Source: an uncultured Bacteroidota bacterium (GTDB taxonomy: Bacteria; Bacteroidota; Bacteroidia; Chitinophagales; Chitinophagaceae). Taken from it: a stretch of DNA of 56,862 bases. Shown piece by piece: positions 52,693 to 56,862 of this stretch (positions are counted from its first letter, which is position 1; each line of letters opens with the position of its first letter). The position numbers were made by a program, and so were the translations under genes. The notes beneath the pieces were generated by a model. That model was not told where the DNA came from and did not search any database. It saw only the letters and a list, made by a program, of their open reading frames with translations. The stretch lies in NCBI GenBank assembly GCA_903903635.1, contig CAIUZK010000060.1:1-56862 (forward strand). Direction: 5' to 3'.

Positions 52693-53658
52693 TTAATCAT
52701 CCTTTCTTACTACCGAATTATCTACCAGCAACAGCAGCACAGTACTGAAAAAGAATCCCAGAAATGCACTGGCCAGCAAGGTATACAACCCACCAATCCC
52801 TTTCGGACTTACCGGATTTTTAGCCACGGTCACCACCTTTATCATAGGCATCTGGTCTGTCCTTATACCTGTTTTGTATTGGTTCACCAGTGTCATTTGC
52901 TTTGCCCTGTTGGCCACCAGTTCATCCTTCATCGATTCCACATTCTGCACAAGCTCCACACCCTTACCAAAATTCTTTTTCCCGTTTTCCTTCATCGTGC
53001 CCAGCATCAGGTTATTCCTCGATGGACTGATGATGTCATAAATACCATACTGCTCCCGCAGAGTAGACAGGGAGTCGGTCAGCATATTGATCAGGCTATC
53101 TTCATCATGTATCTTTTCTACTATCGACTCATACATCCCGCGACGCATATCCTTATAGTAGTCGCTGAAAGTAGTTTCCAGCACTTTCACACATTCGTTG
53201 GCTACTGTGGCAGCCCGCTCCGGGTCTACATCCACATACGACAGCACCAGGTCTTTATACTCAGTGCGGGTTATGTTGTAGCTCTTGGCGAATTTGCGTT
53301 CCAGTTGCTGCTCGCCCTTCCTGGTCGATACATCTATGCCATAAGCCTGTGCCAGGTTCAGATTCCTGATCACCTTGCTCTGCACTATTTCAGCTTCCGA
53401 CATCAGTATCAGCCTGTCTATATCATCCTCATTGGCAAAATAGTCTATGAATTTGGTATCATAGTTATAAAGGTTGTTGCGGTCGCCATACAATGGATTC
53501 CTCAATACAAACTCCGTTTTCGCCTCATACCTCTTGGGACCCGCCAGATAAAATATAGCCCCTGCTATAGCAGAAACTACCGTTATCGTCATTATTATGC
53601 CCCTGTGCTTCCTTATGCTTTGTACTACATCTGGAAGACTAAAACCCGAAGTGGCCAT
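52693..53658 (-). CDS. Wzz-like polysaccharide chain-length regulator (first copy)
   Basis: The 321-residue product has an N-terminal helix (IIMTITVVSAIAGAIFYLA) after SGFSLPDVVQSIRKHRG, a periplasmic coiled coil (KTEFVLRNPLYGDRNNLYN, SKVIRNLNLAQAYGID, LTDSLSTLREQYGIYDIISPSRNNL) and a C-terminal helix (LYTLLASAFLGFFFSTVLLLL) preceded by VTVAKNPVSPKGIGG. It is longest-preserved and clearly homologous to the downstream copy, so a tandem duplication is likely. Both probably tune chain length for the polysaccharide made by the downstream Wzy-like protein. Confidence 0.83.
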   Translation of the reverse strand: MATSGFSLPDVVQSIRKHRGIIMTITVVSAIAGAIFYLAGPKRYEAKTEFVLRNPLYGDRNNLYNYDTKFIDYFANEDDIDRLILMSEAEIVQSKVIRNLNLAQAYGIDVSTRKGEQQLERKFAKSYNITRTEYKDLVLSYVDVDPERAATVANECVKVLETTFSDYYKDMRRGMYESIVEKIHDEDSLINMLTDSLSTLREQYGIYDIISPSRNNLMLGTMKENGKKNFGKGVELVQNVESMKDELVANRAKQMTLVNQYKTGIRTDQMPMIKVVTVAKNPVSPKGIGGLYTLLASAFLGFFFSTVLLLLVDNSVVRKDD

Positions 53659-53676
53659 CTGCTTTTTGTTTATTTA

Positions 53677-53688
53677 AAGTTTAAACTT
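53677..53688. promoter_or_regulatory. 12-bp palindrome upstream of the first wzz-like gene
   Basis: AAGTTTAAACTT is a perfect palindrome 18 bases before the ATG at 53658, sharing the AGTTTAAACT core with the site before the other copy. A common operator or a remnant of the gene duplication are both possible. Confidence 0.5.
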
Positions 53689-53819
53689 ATGAATTTTAAT
53701 ACACAGCGCCTAATAAATCCTCACATCATAAACGTAATGTAACATTATTAGGATTACCGATATCTTATTTGCCCCTCTTTTTTTAACTTTTCATCTCTTT
53801 CAAAAATCACTCCCCCCCC

Positions 53820-54114
<295 letters not shown>

Positions 54115-54122
54115 ACTCCATT

Positions 54123-55208
54123 CTATATCACCGTTTCCCCCGCCTGCATCTTCTCCGCATTCTCTGCAAACTGTAGCGCCTCAGCCATTTCCTGAATATT
54201 CCCGTTCATAAAATCGTCCAGGCTGTATATCGTCATATTTATCCTGTGGTCCGTCACCCTGCCCTGTGGATAGTTATAGGTCCGCACCTTCGCCGACCTA
54301 TCCCCAGTGCTCACAAGGCTCTTTCTTCTTCTCGATATTTCATCCTCCTGCTTTCTTACCTGCTCCTCATACAGCCGCGAACGCATCATGCTCGTAGCCT
54401 TATCCCTGTTGCCTAGTTGACTTCTTTCCGTCTGGCAGGTTATCACAGTTCCCGTAGGTACGTGGGTTAGTATCACCTTGGTTTCCACCTTGTTCACATT
54501 CTGTCCGCCGGCGCCGCCGCTTCGGGCAGTTTCCATTTTCAGATCGCTTTCCTTTAGTTCAAAATCTATTTCTTCCGCCTCAGGCATCACAGCCACAGTA
54601 GCGGCCGATGTATGCACCCTTCCGCTGGCCTCTGTGGCCGGCACGCGCTGCACGCGGTGTACCCCGCTTTCAAACTTCAGGGTTCCGTACACATCCTCGC
54701 CTACCACCTCTATCTGCACCTCTTTATAGCCACCCACAGTGCCCTCGGTTTCGCTCAGCAGCGATACCTTCCAGCCCTTGCGCTCACAATACCGGGTATA
54801 CATGCGCAGCAGATCGCCCGCAAAAATACTGGCCTCATCACCACCGGTGCCGCCCCTTATTTCTATTATGGCATTCTTTTCATCCTGCGGGTCCTTGGGT
54901 ATCAGCAGATTCCTGATTTCCTCCTCCATGTCCACCTTCTGCACCTCCAGCTTTTCCAGATCCTCCTTGGCCATATCCCTCAGTTCCTCATCGCTTTCCG
55001 TTTCCAGCACCTCCCGCGCAAAATCCAGGCTGTCCAGGCAAGTCCTGTAAGCCTTATATACCTCAACTATTTTATCCAGTTTACGATATTCCTTACTTAT
55101 CTGCATAAACCGCCTGTTGTCATTCACAACCTCCGGATTAGTCAATGCAACGCCCAGGTCATCAAACCGCGCCTTAATAGCCTCCAACTTTTCTACAACC
55201 GAACTCAT
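54123..55208 (-). CDS. prfA: Peptide chain release factor 1
   Basis: The ATG at 55208 gives 361 residues, the usual RF1 length, and begins [18 protein letters not shown]. Motifs: [18 protein letters not shown] with the PAT stop-codon recognition motif of RF1 (UAA/UAG), [17 protein letters not shown] with the catalytic GGQ near residue 233, and the C-terminal [20 protein letters not shown]. An upstream extension to 55319 lies across a promoter element and is rejected. The usual partner prmC is not adjacent in this window. Confidence 0.96.
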   Translation of the reverse strand: MSSVVEKLEAIKARFDDLGVALTNPEVVNDNRRFMQISKEYRKLDKIVEVYKAYRTCLDSLDFAREVLETESDEELRDMAKEDLEKLEVQKVDMEEEIRNLLIPKDPQDEKNAIIEIRGGTGGDEASIFAGDLLRMYTRYCERKGWKVSLLSETEGTVGGYKEVQIEVVGEDVYGTLKFESGVHRVQRVPATEASGRVHTSAATVAVMPEAEEIDFELKESDLKMETARSGGAGGQNVNKVETKVILTHVPTGTVITCQTERSQLGNRDKATSMMRSRLYEEQVRKQEDEISRRRKSLVSTGDRSAKVRTYNYPQGRVTDHRINMTIYSLDDFMNGNIQEMAEALQFAENAEKMQAGETVI

Positions 55209-55237
55209 TTTATAATAAAAATATTTATAAAGGTGCG

Positions 55238-55245
55238 CGAAGTTA
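55238..55245 (-). promoter_or_regulatory. Probable -7 promoter element of prfA
   Basis: TAACTTCG followed by CGC on the minus strand is one base off TAnnTTTG, the same variant (TTCG) as the lolA element. It is 29 bases before the ATG at 55208 and argues against a longer start. Confidence 0.4.
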
Positions 55246-55414
55246 CGCCTATAATGGGGGAATACAAAGTTTGGGGGGAGGGTTAACGAAACAAGATTAT
55301 TCTTGGGTCCAAAGGCCATTGCTATTATTGAGCACCAGTGGCCATAGCACGCTTGTACTACATCTCCCTATTGGGCAAAACACGTGCCACGCAACACAAA
55401 CACACAATCCAGTA

Positions 55415-55435
55415 GAGACGGATTGAATCCGTCTC
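55415..55435. repeat. Perfect 10-bp inverted repeat
   Basis: GAGACGGATT and AATCCGTCTC are separated by one base and flanked by GTA on the left. Short palindromes of this type (GTAGAGACG...) recur in many copies in some genomes, so this is probably one member of a dispersed family; in this window I find only one copy. Confidence 0.6.
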
Positions 55436-55889
55436 CACGCGCGCACATCAGGCAATGAGCTAGGCAGCACAAGTCTCGCTATACGCTCCTCCACTCTCCT
55501 CATTGTATAAGGATGCATGAATAGGTACTATTACGGCTCAACTACCAGAGATTGTGGTTACCTTTTTTCGCAGGTCCCGAAGAATTTCTTGAAGGAATGG
55601 GATGTCTCACTGGATACCAGTGTGGTGTTAAACTTACACACATCATTCCAAATTAAATCCTTAAAACAGGAAATATAACACCAATAACATAACGTGGCAA
55701 CATACGTATTTTATAAAATAATTAATGTTCTACTTGGCACAATTATCTTATCTAAGAACGTGCAAAAAAGCACTCTGTTTCAAATCTTCGATATATAACC
55801 CAATAGTCATTGGCAAAAAATGCTATCTTTAGTTATTAATTAATACAAATGATACTAGGTTAATTATCAATTTAATTATCAACATTAAA

Positions 55890-56198
55890 ATGACGAAAAT
55901 AGACATTAAGAATATTAACACTGCAATTTCTACTTGGAGTGGTTTTATTTATCAGGGAAAAGTAGCGCTATTTCATGCAATTAAATTACTAACAGAAGAT
56001 AGTAATCCATCTCAATTTAATCTGCAATTAGATAGCCTTGAAGACTTTGCTGTACTTAATGGCGAAGAAATAATCTCAATTCATCAAGTGAAAGCTGTTA
56101 AAAGCAGCTACTATAGTACTTATAAACCTGAATTTATAAAAATTTGCACAAAATCAAGAAAGTATACTTGTGTAAATGTCAATTTCCACCTACTCTAA
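55890..56198 (+). pseudogene. Truncated defence-type gene, N-terminal nuclease-like domain only
   Basis: The first 82 residues read as protein: TWSGFIYQGKVALFHAIKLL, then FNLQLDSLEDFAVLNG and IISIHQVKAVKSSYYSTYKPEF. The LEDF...HQVKA pair looks like the D...QxK core of a PD-(D/E)xK (Mrr/DUF4297-like) nuclease domain, as at the N-terminus of some ABC-three-component and CD-NTase-associated defence proteins. After about 56135 the frame loses sense, stops at 56198, and enters a zone of TTGCA repeats. A normal protein of this type would be several hundred residues, so the gene is broken or replaced here. The domain assignment is from memory and tentative. Confidence 0.5.
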
Positions 56199-56862
56199 CC
56201 CATTGAAAATCAATAAAAACTTGCGCAGTTATTTTTTTGCACTTCAGTGTGCAATTTCCACCAACCAACTCAATCACATATCCTTTAATTACATAAATCC
56301 AAGTTCAGACCATTTTTGCACCACCCTGCAATTCCAAAACCCTAAAACATTGATTATCAATACAAAACCCTGCAATTATTCACCGCAAAAAACTGCAACC
56401 ATGCAAAAACAACACAATTCTGTTAATTCTACTTTGTGCGCCATAGCTTCTTCAGCGAAGGTGCATAATCCTGAAAATTCTGATTCAGACATTTTTTGCA
56501 GTCCCCTGCAATTTTCCGCAACTAACACATTACCGTCCCCTGCGAGTCTCCGCTTTTCTTCGGGACTCATAGGAGACAAGGGTATCAAAGTTGATGTAAT
56601 ACCCTGGCCAAAAAACCAAACACCCGTAAGTGATGCCAGGCACAATATTATCAATCATTTTTTCCCTGCCCAGTATAAATCAAATTCACATTCTATGATA
56701 CGCAATGCATTTTTATCCAGCTTAGGCATTGTTAAAAAATAACTAATACATTCTAACCTGTTCTTTTCCATTTTCTCTGCATTGCCAAATCTTTAAATAG
56801 GCTTGCTATTCGCGGCTCTGGCAACTTAATAAACATGCCTTCGCTAAAGCTATAGCAGTTAA
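56199..56862. other. Right-end non-coding or decayed region
   Basis: Apart from the dyad cluster I accept no gene. A plus-strand frame 56176-56742 is open, but its composition reflects the repeats. On the minus strand a short frame ending near 56669 (MPKLDKNALRIIECEFDLYWAGKK... split in two pieces here: MPKLDKNALRII and ECEFDLYWAGKK) could be the end of a gene entering from the right or a decayed piece. Nothing else is recognised. Confidence 0.35.
56237..56511. repeat. Cluster of TTGCA dyad repeats
   Basis: Three related small hairpins follow one another: TTGCAC-N6-GTGCAA at 56237-56254, TTGCA-N6-TGCAA at 56316-56331 and TTGCAG-N4-CTGCAA at 56496-56511. All are preceded by a T-run and followed by ATT or TTTCC. 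The second and third also share TTCAGAC or ATTCAGAC just before the T-run (56304-56310 and 56484-56490), making a common unit of about 33 bases. Partial copies lie near 56368-56404. Spacing is irregular (79 and 180 bases). Confidence 0.6.

Larger units (their letters stand above)
55209..55889. other. Intergenic space with a perfect palindrome
   Basis: About 680 bases between prfA and a gene fragment. Besides the prfA promoter it holds the palindrome at 55415-55435 and a TATCTTTA element near 55830. The rest has mixed composition, with GC-rich sequence to about 55520 and AT-rich after 55640, and no frame I accept as coding. Confidence 0.4.

Noticed and set aside
52669-53742. 357-residue plus-strand frame opposite the first wzz-like gene
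   Set aside because: It starts inside the opposite gene's spacer and has a His/Tyr/Leu-rich composition typical of an antisense shadow, with no family resemblance; the minus-strand Wzz-like protein is clear.
54612-55286. Several long plus-strand frames opposite prfA
   Set aside because: Antisense shadows of RF1, which is conserved over its whole length.
55297-55518. 73-residue minus-strand frame upstream of prfA
   Set aside because: It runs through the perfect palindrome at 55415 and has no recognisable protein features or promoter.
56237-56511. TTGCA dyads as a CRISPR array
   Set aside because: Only three copies, unequal spacing of 79 and 180 bases, and differing repeat arms; no cas genes are nearby.
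56176-56742. 188-residue plus-strand frame at the right end
   Set aside because: Its composition (Asn, Ser, Cys, Pro) follows the TTGCA repeats and T-runs; it has no domain, no signal peptide and no promoter at the start.

Overview
The window reads as ordinary chromosomal DNA of a Bacteroidota species, most likely of the Chitinophagales/Sphingobacteriales side. Evidence: several proteins end in type IX secretion (T9SS) sorting domains of type A and type B; PorP/SprF-like, PorE-like and GSCFA proteins are present; starts rarely carry a Shine-Dalgarno sequence; and many starts are preceded by the Bacteroidota -7 promoter element TAnnTTTG(C). Base composition is about 40-45% G+C, with AT-rich intergenic spaces. 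No tRNA, rRNA, complete insertion sequence or CRISPR array was recognised.

Layout from left to right. 1-2.3 kb: a secreted T9SS cargo protein. 2.3-5.3 kb: a compact haem-precursor operon hemA-hemC-hemD on the minus strand. 5.6-12.6 kb: mixed housekeeping and small regulatory genes, including a periplasmic protein of unclear function, a DUF983 protein, a PadR regulator overlapping a membrane-protein gene, a geranylgeranyl-reductase-like flavoprotein, an orphan T9SS sorting-domain fragment, an ABC-2 permease and RNase HI. 12.6-17.3 kb: an outer-membrane protein with a charged tail, a lipoprotein, a fused two-domain peptide-ABC ATPase and AMP nucleosidase. 17.5-27.0 kb: one giant 3188-residue secreted protein with two NHL-propeller blocks, about 24 Ig-like repeats and a T9SS type A tail. 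27-29 kb: two membrane proteins. 29.2-36.9 kb: oxyR with a near-consensus OxyR operator, a methyltransferase that lacks a good start codon, plsY, a MacB/FtsX-type permease, atpG, another T9SS cargo and prmA.

37.0-43.9 kb is the clearest functional cluster: a choice-of-anchor L / T9SS type B adhesin-like protein, its PorP/SprF-family partner, and a PorE-like protein with TPR, propeller, CRD and OmpA domains. These are probably a secreted surface protein with its dedicated outer-membrane anchoring or secretion partners. 44.1-49.5 kb carries ftsK, lolA, a Crp-family regulator and a GSCFA protein. 49.6-50.2 kb is a toxin-antitoxin operon in which the YoeB-like toxin is interrupted by one in-frame stop. 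50.2-53.7 kb holds polysaccharide genes (an O-antigen ligase-like protein and two Wzz-like paralogues), each wzz with the same 10-bp palindrome core upstream. 53.8-54.1 kb is a repeat-rich spacer next to prfA (RF1).

The right end (55.3-56.9 kb) looks accessory. It holds a perfect palindrome, a gene fragment resembling the N-terminal nuclease domain of a defence protein, and a cluster of TTGCA-type dyad repeats beginning where the fragment loses coding sense. No wholly new system can be demonstrated. The best leads are the oxyR operator, the nonsense-inactivated toxin with a palindrome over its promoter, the start-less methyltransferase in frame with plsY, the shared wzz palindromes and the repeat-disrupted defence fragment.
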